Below, one piece after another: positions 36,747-44,323 of a DNA stretch of 64,000 nt. Source of the DNA: Pseudomaricurvus hydrocarbonicus (GTDB lineage: Bacteria; Pseudomonadota; Gammaproteobacteria; Pseudomonadales; Cellvibrionaceae); the NCBI RefSeq assembly GCF_011602365.1, contig NZ_JAAONZ010000010.1, positions 62,001 through 126,000 on the forward strand. The letters are read 5' to 3'. The notes below the pieces were generated by a model that worked only from the letters and a program-made list of their open reading frames with translations, did no database searches and had not been told where the DNA came from. The translations under genes and the position numbers were made by a program. How positions within the stretch are numbered: the first letter of the stretch is position 1; each line of letters starts with the position of its first letter.

Positions 36747-37814
36747 ATGCAACGTGTTTCAGCGAGACAAATTCTGACCCTCTCCTTTTTGGCGTCACTG
36801 TTCACCCCGGCAATGACCTTGGCCGATGCGGTCAATACCACCGTGGGCACACAAGATGAGAACCGGGAAAAGAAAGTCAATGAAGTGGTTAGCAGTATTA
36901 TCGACAACCGGGGGGTTCTCACCTCGAAGGGCACGTTTATTTTTGAGCCCTCTTTTACCTACACTCACAGCTCTGCCACTGTCGTCGCCATTGAAGGCTT
37001 TACCGTCTTGCCGGCATTGATTATCGGCCTGATCAACATCAGTCAGGCCGAGCGGGATATTTTCAATTACGCCATCACCCTGCGCTATGGGCTCACCTCG
37101 AGAATGGAAGTAAGCCTGAAAGTCCCCTATATTGATATTGACGAAAGCATTCGGGAGCGCCAGGCGCTGGATGGAACGCCAGTAGACATCGTCAGTGATA
37201 CCAGCGGTGACGGCTTGGGCGATGTCGAGATGAGCGTCAACTATCAATTGAACGACGGGTTAAACGGCTGGCCCTTTTTCATTGCCAACTTGCGGGTAAA
37301 AAGCGACACCGGCACCAGCATATTTGACCTGGACAGACGCCAGCTCGTCAATGACGACGGTGACGTGCTGGGCGTCATCTTTGATGAACAGCCCACCGGC
37401 TCGGGGTTCTGGGCCTATCAACCCGGGCTCACCGTTCTGTACCCCACGGATCCCGCCGTGATTTACGGCAGTATCAGTTATCTGTGGAATGAAAAAGACG
37501 ATAAAGGCGCTGAATTCGGCGGTGAAATAAAACCCGGTGACATCTTTGGCTTCAGCTTCGGCATCGGCTTTTCGGTGAATGAAAGAACCTCTTTCAGCTT
37601 AGGCTATGAGCACAACGTCATTGACAAAACCGAGGTGGAATTTGCGCCAGATCTGGAGGATGCAAGCTTTGACCGCTACCATTCCGGGAGCCTGTTACTG
37701 GGCATTTCACAACAGACCCGAGGTCGGAATCTGCTCAACCTGTCACTGGCGGTGGGCGTCACCGAGCAGAGCCCTGATGTCCAGCTGACCTTCAAAATGC
37801 CATTCCAGTTTTGA
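36747..37814 (+). CDS. Outer-membrane beta-barrel protein, candidate fibre exporter (FapF-like role)
   Basis: A 355-residue secreted protein: signal peptide about 1-26 (cut after T-L-A), then a short charged helical stretch (ENREKKVNEVVSSIIDNRG). About 300 residues of alternating beta-strands end in a terminal aromatic (FKMPFQF), as in outer-membrane barrels. Segments such as YAITLRYGLTSRMEVSLKVP are typical of transporter-like barrels whose function is unassigned. With a nearby C39 peptidase and repeat-rich secreted proteins the arrangement recalls the Fap amyloid system, in which FapF exports the fibre subunits. Direct homology to FapF is not claimed. Confidence 0.72.
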   Translation: MQRVSARQILTLSFLASLFTPAMTLADAVNTTVGTQDENREKKVNEVVSSIIDNRGVLTSKGTFIFEPSFTYTHSSATVVAIEGFTVLPALIIGLINISQAERDIFNYAITLRYGLTSRMEVSLKVPYIDIDESIRERQALDGTPVDIVSDTSGDGLGDVEMSVNYQLNDGLNGWPFFIANLRVKSDTGTSIFDLDRRQLVNDDGDVLGVIFDEQPTGSGFWAYQPGLTVLYPTDPAVIYGSISYLWNEKDDKGAEFGGEIKPGDIFGFSFGIGFSVNERTSFSLGYEHNVIDKTEVEFAPDLEDASFDRYHSGSLLLGISQQTRGRNLLNLSLAVGVTEQSPDVQLTFKMPFQF

Positions 37815-37999
37815 CTATGGTGTGTTTTTTACTAGGATTTTAATTGCGATGCATTTTTGATCACACTGGCGACGATGATGTTAACTTCAGTCATAGCTTC
37901 AATCATAGCGCCAGTCATAACTACGACCATAACTGCGATCTCCAATACGATCTCAAATACAGTCATAGAGACAACCTTAACTACGATGCCTTGTTAACC

Positions 38000-38437
38000 A
38001 TGTTGCGAGCTTGCCGCCAAAGCGTTGCCCTTAGCCTACTGCCAATGCTGATCGTCGGCTGTGCCTCGGAGATTGAAAAGATTAACACGGACATCAACCG
38101 CTACCCCTATTGCCAAGACCGCACGCCAGCCATGAATGACATTCGACAAACCGGCTGTGGCGATTGTGAAGACTACGCCTTTGCCAAATGCCTGGCATTG
38201 CGGCAGCAAGGGTACGACGTCATCTTTTTGTACCGCAGTGGAACCGACGTAGGGCATGTCGCTCTGGCCGTAAACGGTCAGACCCTCGACAATCAGGTCG
38301 CCTGGCCTTACCCCTTTAAGCCCGATGACTGGACCTACAGCCACCCCTGGGATTGCCAGGAACTGCCGGATCAACAAGAAACCGATCAAGCGGCCCAGGC
38401 GAGCCAGCCCCCCGAATCAGCCTCGTCAACAGACTGA
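38000..38437 (+). CDS. Small LapG-like (BTLCP) cysteine peptidase lipoprotein
   Basis: A predicted 145-residue lipoprotein: hydrophobic start and lipobox MLIVGC, with Cys at about residue 21. The mature part holds the bacterial transglutaminase-like cysteine peptidase pattern: CGDCEDYAFAKCLALRQQGY with catalytic Cys, GHVALAVNG with His and QTLDNQ with Asp. LapG of this superfamily cleaves large adhesins in the periplasm. The frame is open from 37844, but that extension is rich in His, Asn and Asp and looks non-coding, so I chose ATG 38000; its ribosome site is weak. The gene is short for the family and follows the barrel gene by about 185 bp. Confidence 0.68.
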   Translation: MLRACRQSVALSLLPMLIVGCASEIEKINTDINRYPYCQDRTPAMNDIRQTGCGDCEDYAFAKCLALRQQGYDVIFLYRSGTDVGHVALAVNGQTLDNQVAWPYPFKPDDWTYSHPWDCQELPDQQETDQAAQASQPPESASSTD

Positions 38438-38472
38438 CGCGCCATTGCCACTGACTATTTCCTGTTTCCTAT

Positions 38473-38567
38473 CACCTGTCACCTGTCACCTGTCACCTGT
38501 CACATTTCTAGTTTCTAGTTTCTAGTTTCTAGTTTCTAGTTTCTAGTTTCTAGTTTCTAGTTTCTAG
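38473..38567. repeat. Two adjacent heptanucleotide tandem arrays (CACCTGT x4, TTTCTAG x9)
   Basis: Four perfect CACCTGT copies (38473-38500) are followed, after CACA, by nine perfect TTTCTAG copies (38505-38567). The array fills the gap between the convergent ends of the peptidase gene and the minus-strand fibre operon. The TTTCTAG unit recurs at 49250-49284. Confidence 0.97.
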
Positions 38568-38582
38568 TTTCAGATTAGAATC

Positions 38583-39407
38583 TCAGCGGCTGTATTGCAT
38601 TAACTGCGTCAACAGCTTGTCATTCAGTTTCTGCCCCAGGCCTTGGGACAAATTGGACAACTCTATATTCAGGATGTCGAACGTTTGGATGAGGCGGTTG
38701 TCCGCAGAGTTTTGAACCACGGTCGAGCTGTTGGTCTGCAGGACCTGCGTTAACCCTTGCTCAAGCACCATGGAAGGCTGCAGAGCAGACTGAATTTCCG
38801 AGCTATCGACCAGAGTGGGTGCCCCGCCCGCAGACTTCACGGAAGATTGAGTCGCGCCTACCGAGCTCAGAATTGTGCGCTCACTCACCTTCGAATTGAC
38901 TTGAAAGCCCGAAACCTGCTTGACCGCCTGACTCGCTTTTTCCGCAATGGGTGCCACGACCGACTGCACCTCATCCACCTCTGACGCCAAACCACCGATG
39001 GACTCATGTTGCGCCTCGTTCAGCGGTTGTGAACTCAGGTCACGGGCCGTTTTTGTCAACGCCTGATCCATCAACTCAAAGGCCGAGTCCATTGTTTGAT
39101 CCATTTCGGCCATGGCCACATCAATGCCTGCCCGGGCATTAAATTCCGGAATCACCAATTTGGAACGAGCCGCCACCATGCCATCCACCAACACCACTTT
39201 CTCCAGCCCGATTTGGATTTTAAAGCCACTTTTGTCGAGAAACCCACCACGCAGTCGATCCAGTTGCTGAACAGTTAACGGCGCTTCAGCAAAGGACAAA
39301 TACTCCTCGCCATGGACGGCGGACAAGGCATAGCCGCTGTGTAACATGACCGCACAGAAAACCGCTTGTGTCAGGGGATGTCTCAGGCTCAAAGAACTTT
39401 TTTTCAT
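38583..39407 (-). CDS. Secreted protein with double-glycine site and Q-N terminal motif
   Basis: A 274-residue protein of unknown function. A hydrophobic segment (residues 12-31) looks like a Sec signal. A conserved-looking stretch, LTVQQLDRLRGGF, places Gly54-Gly55 in a context like C39-peptidase leader sites, followed by QIGLEKVVLVDG. The middle is helical and Gln/Ser-rich. The C-terminal part has VVQNSADNRLIQTFDILN, which aligns in spacing (QN to Q, nine residues) with the other two secreted proteins of the operon. It is the last gene of the minus-strand operon, 15 bp after the C39 peptidase. It could be a fibre minor component or a substrate of that peptidase; both are inference. Confidence 0.65.
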   Translation of the reverse strand: MKKSSLSLRHPLTQAVFCAVMLHSGYALSAVHGEEYLSFAEAPLTVQQLDRLRGGFLDKSGFKIQIGLEKVVLVDGMVAARSKLVIPEFNARAGIDVAMAEMDQTMDSAFELMDQALTKTARDLSSQPLNEAQHESIGGLASEVDEVQSVVAPIAEKASQAVKQVSGFQVNSKVSERTILSSVGATQSSVKSAGGAPTLVDSSEIQSALQPSMVLEQGLTQVLQTNSSTVVQNSADNRLIQTFDILNIELSNLSQGLGQKLNDKLLTQLMQYSR

Positions 39408-39422
39408 GACCGCATTCCTACC

Positions 39423-40178
39423 CTAAAAATCGTTCGATCTTGGTAATGTCAGAGTCAGCTGTGACAAATTTTTTGAATCGATTAAACTGGCGTAATTGGC
39501 GTGTGCATGAGCGGCCCAGGATGCATCCATGTCATAGGCCAAGCGGCCCTGCTCAACATGATTACGCACCAAAAACACCAAACCGTTCCAGCTGTTTAGA
39601 AACGTTTGTCGATCAAACACCCGGGAACCCGTGGCGGGATCACCGACCAACACACTGTCATCACGCACCCCCTTAATCACCACAAAGTGGTTATAGCCGT
39701 TGGTATTGATGATGGTTATGGCCGGGACCTTTGCCACCGTATCCAGTTTTTCCAACGTCAACTTGAAACCGTCCGACTGATACCCCATTGAGTCCAGATA
39801 ATTTTTCATGTCCAGCATGGAAAACCCCTCCCGCTGGACCTTAACCGGATCCGCCAGTGCGTACATGGCATTGAAGACTTCCTGTTCACTGATCGGGTGG
39901 GCATAGTGATAGGACAACAAGGTCGCTACCGCCGCAGAGCCGCAACTGAAATCGTATTGCTGCTTGACCACCTCTCGAAATTTACGCTCCTTGAAACTCT
40001 CTACTTCAACGTGATAATTCGGGCCAATACCGGGCAGCACCACACTGCCAGCCGCAACCCAAGAGGAAACTAACGAACAGACAAGAGCCGTTACGGCACA
40101 GGGCGCAGTGTGCTTTCTGAAAGCAAGTTTCTTTAAAAGATATCGCATAACCCCAGCCAAACTCCCTTGTTCACGCAT
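39423..40178 (-). CDS. Stand-alone C39 family cysteine peptidase (FapD-like)
   Basis: A 251-residue papain-fold peptidase of the bacteriocin-processing C39 type, but without the ABC transporter usually fused to it. An N-terminal hydrophobic segment (about 26-45) predicts export. Catalytic residues are visible: QQYDFSCGSAAVATLL (Cys79, preceding Gln), YNHFVVIKG (His164) and VGDPATG (Asp180). The start codon overlaps the stop of the 120-residue gene (TAATG), showing coupling; ATG 40148 is an alternative start. FapD of the Fap amyloid system is also a C39 peptidase, which is one basis for calling this locus Fap-like. Confidence 0.85.
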   Translation of the reverse strand: MREQGSLAGVMRYLLKKLAFRKHTAPCAVTALVCSLVSSWVAAGSVVLPGIGPNYHVEVESFKERKFREVVKQQYDFSCGSAAVATLLSYHYAHPISEQEVFNAMYALADPVKVQREGFSMLDMKNYLDSMGYQSDGFKLTLEKLDTVAKVPAITIINTNGYNHFVVIKGVRDDSVLVGDPATGSRVFDRQTFLNSWNGLVFLVRNHVEQGRLAYDMDASWAAHAHANYASLIDSKNLSQLTLTLPRSNDF

Positions 40179-40540
40179 TACTGATTAATCAGGACATTAA
40201 CCATCGTGGTACCCTGAATGATGACCTGGTTACCGGTATTTTGTATTACGGTGGTGATCCCGGTGGCGCTGGACAAGGCATTATCCGTCAGCGAATTATC
40301 CCCGGTTACGGAATTACTTAACTGATTATCCTGCAACAGGGCATTTTGCTGTGACTCACTGATTTGAAACTGAAGGTCCAGATCAGACTTGCCATTTTGG
40401 TGGGACAGCACATCTGACGTGATGGCAGATGTGCCTAATTCCAACACCTCTTCACTGGCTGCAGCGCCCACCGATGAGACCATTGATGAACAACAAACCA
40501 CCGCCAGCCAAAGCGCTGGGGGAACTCGCTTTGTTTTCAT
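40178..40540 (-). CDS. Small secreted protein with Q-N terminal motif (candidate fibre nucleator or minor subunit)
   Basis: A 120-residue protein with a signal peptide (about 1-27) and a polar mature part. Residues about 66-90 (with QNALLQDNQLSNSV and NSLTDNAL) resemble the Asn/Asp/Ser style of the repeat protein. The C-terminal 28 residues contain GITTVIQNTGNQVIIQGT, aligned without gaps to the C-terminus of the large repeat protein (GISVINQNSGASSLTQGT). The ribosome site is very strong (AGGAGG, five bases before ATG), predicting high expression. It sits between the repeat protein and the C39 peptidase. No family recognised. Confidence 0.7.
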   Translation of the reverse strand: MKTKRVPPALWLAVVCCSSMVSSVGAAASEEVLELGTSAITSDVLSHQNGKSDLDLQFQISESQQNALLQDNQLSNSVTGDNSLTDNALSSATGITTVIQNTGNQVIIQGTTMVNVLINQ

Positions 40541-40635
40541 TCCCGCCTCCTTTCAAACCTGTCCAACAAGCGGAATGTTTTTCTTAACACCACGAGTCTT
40601 ACACGGCAGTGGTCTCTTGAAAAACAGCCAGTACA

Positions 40636-40656
40636 CGGCTGACATCGTGTCAGCCG
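40636..40656 (-). terminator. Strong stem-loop between the two fibre-protein genes
   Basis: A perfect 9-bp stem (CGGCTGACA / TGTCAGCCG) with a 3-base loop lies 48 bases after the stop of the repeat-protein gene. On the minus strand a short T-run follows only about 12 bases later. A partial terminator or 3'-end stabiliser that lets the first gene be made in excess is plausible, as known for fibre operons. Confidence 0.6.
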
Positions 40657-40703
40657 GAATACTGGCAACGGAGGGCAATGCTTTCTTACCCGTTATGCGC
40701 GAC

Positions 40704-41726
40704 TTAAAGACTTAGATTGGATTGAACAACAACCGTACCCTGGGTCAGCGAACTGGCACCGGAGTTTTGGTTAATCACCGAAATACCGGAATGACTGACA
40801 CCGCCTTCTATGGAGTTGTTGCTGCTAACGCTACTGCCCTCATAAAGAGTGCCACCGGTGTAGCTATTACCAGACACTTCACCACTTAAGGTCGAGGTAT
40901 TCATCGCGGTACCAATACTGATATCCCCAATCGTTTGGGTATAGCTGTTATCGGTCATGGAGTTATCGTTAAAGGATTCGGCAATACTGTTGTCCGAATT
41001 ATCCGAATTGTCGGAGTTATCGGAGTTATCGGAATTGTCGGAGTTATCGGAGTTGTCTGAGTTATCGGAGCTGTCGTTGTAGGCATCGGCGATGCTGTTA
41101 TCCGAATTGTCCGAATTGTCCGAGTTATCGGAGTTGTCGGAATTATCCGAGTTATCCGAATCGTCTGACACCTTGAACGCATCGTTGGTATTGATGCTGT
41201 CGTCGTTCATGGAGTTGTCAGAGTTATCCGAGTTATCGGAGTTGTCGGAATTATCCGAGTTATCCGAATCGTCTGACACCTTGAACGCATCGTTGGTATT
41301 GATACTGTCGTCGTTCATGGAATTGTCCGAATTGTCCGAATTGTCGGAGTTGTCAGAGTTGTCGGAATTATCTGACGCATCAGAGTACTTGAACGAGTCT
41401 GTGGCATTGGCACTCGCATCGTTGGTGGAATTATCCGAATTGTCCGAGTTATCGGAATTATCCGAAGCATCGGAAATATTGAATGAATCGGCAGCATTAG
41501 CACTCGCGTCATTCATAGAATTATCAGAGTTGTCGGAATTATCCGAATTATTCGATGAATCGTTCAGCGAGTCCGCGGTATTGGCGCTGGCATCATTGGT
41601 AGAACTGTCGGTGTACGTGTTGGTATTAGCCCCTCCATTATCAGCGGTCTGATCCGCCCAAGCCTGATAACCCGCAAACATAGTCATTGCGATTGCCGCA
41701 GTCAGAATTTTACGTTTAAAATTCAT
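40704..41726 (-). CDS. Secreted (SDN)n-repeat protein, candidate major surface fibre or amyloid subunit
   Basis: A 340-residue protein with a clear signal peptide (cut after QAWA, about residue 24). The mature part has about six repeats of roughly 30-40 residues, each a variable 'cap' (for example SMNDDSINTNDAFKVSDD) followed by a run of 3 to 9 Ser-Asp-Asn triplets. It is therefore extremely rich in Ser, Asp and Asn and very acidic. The last 80 residues differ: Gly/Ser/Thr-rich and ending in GISVINQNSGASSLTQGTVV, the motif shared with two neighbours. A ribosome site AGGAG lies nine bases before ATG. It is the first gene of the operon. No named family recognised; a structural role is inference from composition and context. 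Confidence 0.75.
   Translation of the reverse strand: MNFKRKILTAAIAMTMFAGYQAWADQTADNGGANTNTYTDSSTNDASANTADSLNDSSNNSDNSDNSDNSMNDASANAADSFNISDASDNSDNSDNSDNSTNDASANATDSFKYSDASDNSDNSDNSDNSDNSDNSMNDDSINTNDAFKVSDDSDNSDNSDNSDNSDNSDNSMNDDSINTNDAFKVSDDSDNSDNSDNSDNSDNSDNSDNSIADAYNDSSDNSDNSDNSDNSDNSDNSDNSDNSDNSIAESFNDNSMTDNSYTQTIGDISIGTAMNTSTLSGEVSGNSYTGGTLYEGSSVSSNNSIEGGVSHSGISVINQNSGASSLTQGTVVVQSNLSL
40995..41565. repeat. 9-bp minisatellite tracts encoding Ser-Asp-Asn
   Basis: Several tracts of degenerate 9-mers, on the coding (minus) strand TCN GAY AAY, are separated by longer unique caps. Two successive cap-plus-tract units near 41160-41330 are almost identical at the DNA level, indicating recent duplication. 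Tract length varies from 3 to 9 units. Confidence 0.9.
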
Positions 41727-42406
41727 AGTCCTGTTCTCCTAGTGTTTTGACTAAATTACCCATTTCAAACAGAAAGCCTAGCCCACAAAACCAAGCGGGA
41801 TACGCCCATTAAAACCGGAAAGAAATTGCAAGATAATTTTCGCAGCGACTCCCTCCACGTTTTAACCGAGTGCAGCAACCATGCCATCTGTAAAATAGTT
41901 ATCGGCAAGCTTTTGAATTACATATTAAAAATAAAATAATTCTGTGAGAAAAGGTTTTTCAAACACACACGCCCCAGAGAAAATTCTATAAAACCTGTAA
42001 GAGATAGTTAACAGACATTCAATGACAAACCCTTTTAAACCGAAAATATTGAGGCTAAATAAGAACTTATCAAAACCGGAGAAACTGTAAATTCAAGTTA
42101 ACAACCGAACAAAATGCAAGACTACTTTGGCGAAAAAAGCTTCCCAGATGAGGACTTTTCTACCCCGAAGACAATGACTCAAACGCCGAAATCACACAAT
42201 TAAAATAATTTCGTTTAATCAATAATGACTGCTAAAACCATAAAACCACCACCAAAAAACTCACCTTAAATTTAATATTAGGAGGAACAACCCTCCCCAA
42301 AAATCGGCAATACTTTCAGCGCCGCAGAAAAACACGCCTGCAGGGACAGCAACGCAGGTCATTCACAGTCACCAACAGCGCGTTAAATATTCACCAGCAA
42401 ACGCTC
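41727..42406. promoter_or_regulatory. Long AT-rich leader of the repeat-protein operon
   Basis: About 680 bases without a convincing gene, clearly AT-richer than the neighbourhood. It must hold the promoter of the minus-strand fibre operon and probably binding sites for the VpsR-like regulator. I searched by eye for a sigma-54 -24/-12 element on the minus strand and did not find one with correct spacing. A TATAGA-like -10 on the minus strand lies near 41996, too weak to call. Confidence 0.4.
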
Positions 42407-42435
42407 AAAAAAAACCACCCCATACCTTCGGGTGG
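42407..42435 (-). terminator. Minus-strand terminator with eight T residues
   Basis: On the minus strand a 6-bp stem CCACCC/GGGTGG (42430-42435 with 42415-42420) and a 9-base loop are followed by T8 (42414-42407). It could insulate the fibre operon leader from the aminotransferase transcript. Confidence 0.7.
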
Positions 42436-42478
42436 AGACCAATGTCGCGGCCGCCCCAGAATGTCAAAAAAAATTCAT

Positions 42479-42513
42479 AAAAAAACCGCGACACCGAAGC
42501 GCCGCGGTTTTTT
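42479..42513. terminator. Bidirectional terminator after the class III aminotransferase
   Basis: Stem CCGCG/CGCGG (42486-42490 and 42503-42507) is extended by A-run/T-run pairing to both sides (AAAAAAA and TTTTTT). It lies about 55 bases beyond the stop of the minus-strand aminotransferase. Confidence 0.85.
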
Positions 42514-42566
42514 GCCCATCCCTTTCCAACCTTTGGGGTCAGAATTTCATGGCCTTCAGATCGTTT

Positions 42567-43973
42567 TTATTGAGACACACAGCACACCGCGTTATCAATG
42601 GCGTCAACAATCGCATCAATATCCGCCCGGGTCGCAATCAACGCCGGACTCAGGCACAGCGTATTGTTAAAGTCGGCAAAGGAGCGATTGGTGCGTCCGA
42701 TAATGACCCCGTTCTGCATGCAATGGCCGGCCACCGCCATGGCAACACTCTCATCCACAGGCTCTTTCGACACACGATCTTTCACCAGTTCAAAGCCCAT
42801 GAACAACCCCTTGCCACGCACATCCCCAATCAAGGGATACTTGTCTTTCAGCGCCAACAACCGCTGCCGCAAATACTCACCTTGCTGCTGAACATTTTCC
42901 AGCAGATTTTCTCGCTCGATGATTTCCAAATTGACCAGCGCCGCCGCCGGACCGGCGGTACAGCCGCCAAAGGTGGAGATGTCGCGAAAGTAATCCATGC
43001 GGCCGTCACCATCATCATCGTGCAACAAATTGAAGACCTTATCGTTGGTCACGGTGCAGGAAATCGCGGCGTACCCCGACGCCACCCCCTTGGCCATGGT
43101 GACAAAATCCGGCTCAATGCCATAGTGCTGATACCCAAACCAGGTACCGGTACGACCGAGGCCGCAAACCACTTCATCAATGTGCAACAACACGTTGTAC
43201 TGTTGGCAGATCTCCTGGACACGCGGCCAGTACCCCTCCGGCGGCTCGATCACACCCCCGCCCGCAGTAATGGGCTCAAGGCAAATCGCGCCCACGGTAT
43301 CGGGACCTTCTTCTAAAATAATACGTTCAATTTCGTTGGCCGCACGCACGCCATAATCATCCACTTCGCCCCACTGTGAGCGATATTCACAACAGTGTGG
43401 CACTTCGACAAACCCCGGCGTAAAGGGACCGTACTGATGCTTGCGCTCAAACTGCCCGGTGGCACTCAAACAACTGATCGTGGTGCCGTGGTAGTCCCGT
43501 TCACGGTAGAGAATTTTATGTTTCTTGCCGCCGTATTTTTTCGCCGCAATTTGACGCACCATTTTGAAGGCTTTCTCATTCGCTTCGGAGCCAGAGTTGG
43601 AATAATACACTCGACTCATGCCCGGCATTTTTTCCAGCAAGCGCTCTGCGAATTGGGCCGCTGGAATGTTGCCGGCGGTTTGAGCAAAGTAGTTCATGGT
43701 CACCAGCTGATCGCGCACCGCATCGGCAATTTCAGTGCGTCCGTAACCCACATTGACGGTCCATACTGCACCGGACACCGCATCCAGATACTCATTGCCC
43801 TGAGCATCCCAAACCCGCATCCCCTCACCTTTCACCACCACCATAGACTCCTGACCCGCGTGCCGGGTCAGATGATGCCATACGTGCCTGGCATCCTGTT
43901 CAACAGCCTTGCTGGCAATCTCTCTGCTTTCGATCTCTGCGGCAATCACACTACTTGTTTTCAAATCTGACAT
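42567..43973 (-). CDS. Class III PLP-dependent aminotransferase (taurine--pyruvate type likely)
   Basis: A 468-residue omega-aminotransferase. It contains YYSNSGSEANEKAFKMVRQ, HGTTISCLSATGQF, LLHIDEVVCGLGRTG (PLP Asp) and the catalytic Lys in FVTMAKGVASGY. YFRDISTFGGCTAGPAAA and the overall pattern recall taurine:pyruvate or other omega-amino-acid transaminases, but specificity cannot be fixed by eye. Start ATG 43973 has GAGG five bases upstream; an in-frame extension to 43997 is less likely. It is divergent from the NCS1-hybrid kinase gene, which may respond to the same nitrogen compound. Confidence 0.85.
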   Translation of the reverse strand: MSDLKTSSVIAAEIESREIASKAVEQDARHVWHHLTRHAGQESMVVVKGEGMRVWDAQGNEYLDAVSGAVWTVNVGYGRTEIADAVRDQLVTMNYFAQTAGNIPAAQFAERLLEKMPGMSRVYYSNSGSEANEKAFKMVRQIAAKKYGGKKHKILYRERDYHGTTISCLSATGQFERKHQYGPFTPGFVEVPHCCEYRSQWGEVDDYGVRAANEIERIILEEGPDTVGAICLEPITAGGGVIEPPEGYWPRVQEICQQYNVLLHIDEVVCGLGRTGTWFGYQHYGIEPDFVTMAKGVASGYAAISCTVTNDKVFNLLHDDDGDGRMDYFRDISTFGGCTAGPAAALVNLEIIERENLLENVQQQGEYLRQRLLALKDKYPLIGDVRGKGLFMGFELVKDRVSKEPVDESVAMAVAGHCMQNGVIIGRTNRSFADFNNTLCLSPALIATRADIDAIVDAIDNAVCCVSQ

Positions 43974-44323
43974 CTCAACCTCAGCTAGGGCGTGCACCTA
44001 ATTCAGCGTTAAAAAAGAAATCCCACCATGGAGGCCATGGCCATTGAATACATGGTAATAACCCATCGGTGCCCCCCAAAGAACCAGCCTCGGCCTTTTA
44101 CACAGACCAGTTCGTCCCGCTCCCATCAAACTGGTCTGATAGCGCATGATTTAGCCCTGATTGAGGATAAATACTCCATTGAGAGTCGCGCTTTCTGCTA
44201 AAATGGCGCGTCTTTTGCGTCCTAAAATCCAATAATGACTCAGTCGTAAATCAGGCACAGCTCCGCAGGACGGCGCGCACCAGCGCAGTGCAAGTGCGTG
44301 AGGCAACCAAAAGGAATTCGCCC
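43974..44323. promoter_or_regulatory. Divergent aminotransferase/hybrid-kinase intergenic region
   Basis: 350 bases without a gene between the two divergent starts. It contains a 10-bp inverted repeat (listed separately). No promoter hexamers are called. Confidence 0.5.
44103..44138. promoter_or_regulatory. 10-bp inverted repeat, candidate operator
   Basis: CAGACCAGTT (44103-44112) and AACTGGTCTG (44129-44138) form a perfect dyad with a 16-base spacer, in the divergent intergenic region. It could bind a dimeric regulator such as the LuxR-type protein at 47854, or form an RNA hairpin. Confidence 0.45.

Noticed and set aside
37844-37999. N-terminal extension of the LapG-like peptidase
   Set aside because: The extra 52 residues are His/Asn/Asp/Tyr-rich, derive from imperfectly repeated DNA and would bury the lipobox; ATG 38000 gives a normal lipoprotein start.
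38473-38567. Heptamer arrays considered as a CRISPR or integration site
   Set aside because: Units are 7 bp, contiguous and without spacers; no cas, integrase or recombinase genes are near.
41092-41652. A long plus-strand frame (186 residues, LSELSE repeats) opposite the SDN-repeat gene
   Set aside because: It is the reverse reading of the 9-bp repeat tracts; the minus-strand frame has a signal peptide, ribosome site and operon context, this one has none.
41727-42406. Possible sigma-54 promoter near 41880 (minus strand TGGCA...TTGC)
   Set aside because: Distance between the GG and GC elements is about three bases too short for a functional -24/-12 site.
42432-43316. A plus-strand frame of 294 residues opposite the class III aminotransferase
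   Set aside because: Antisense shadow running through the terminators; no recognisable motifs.
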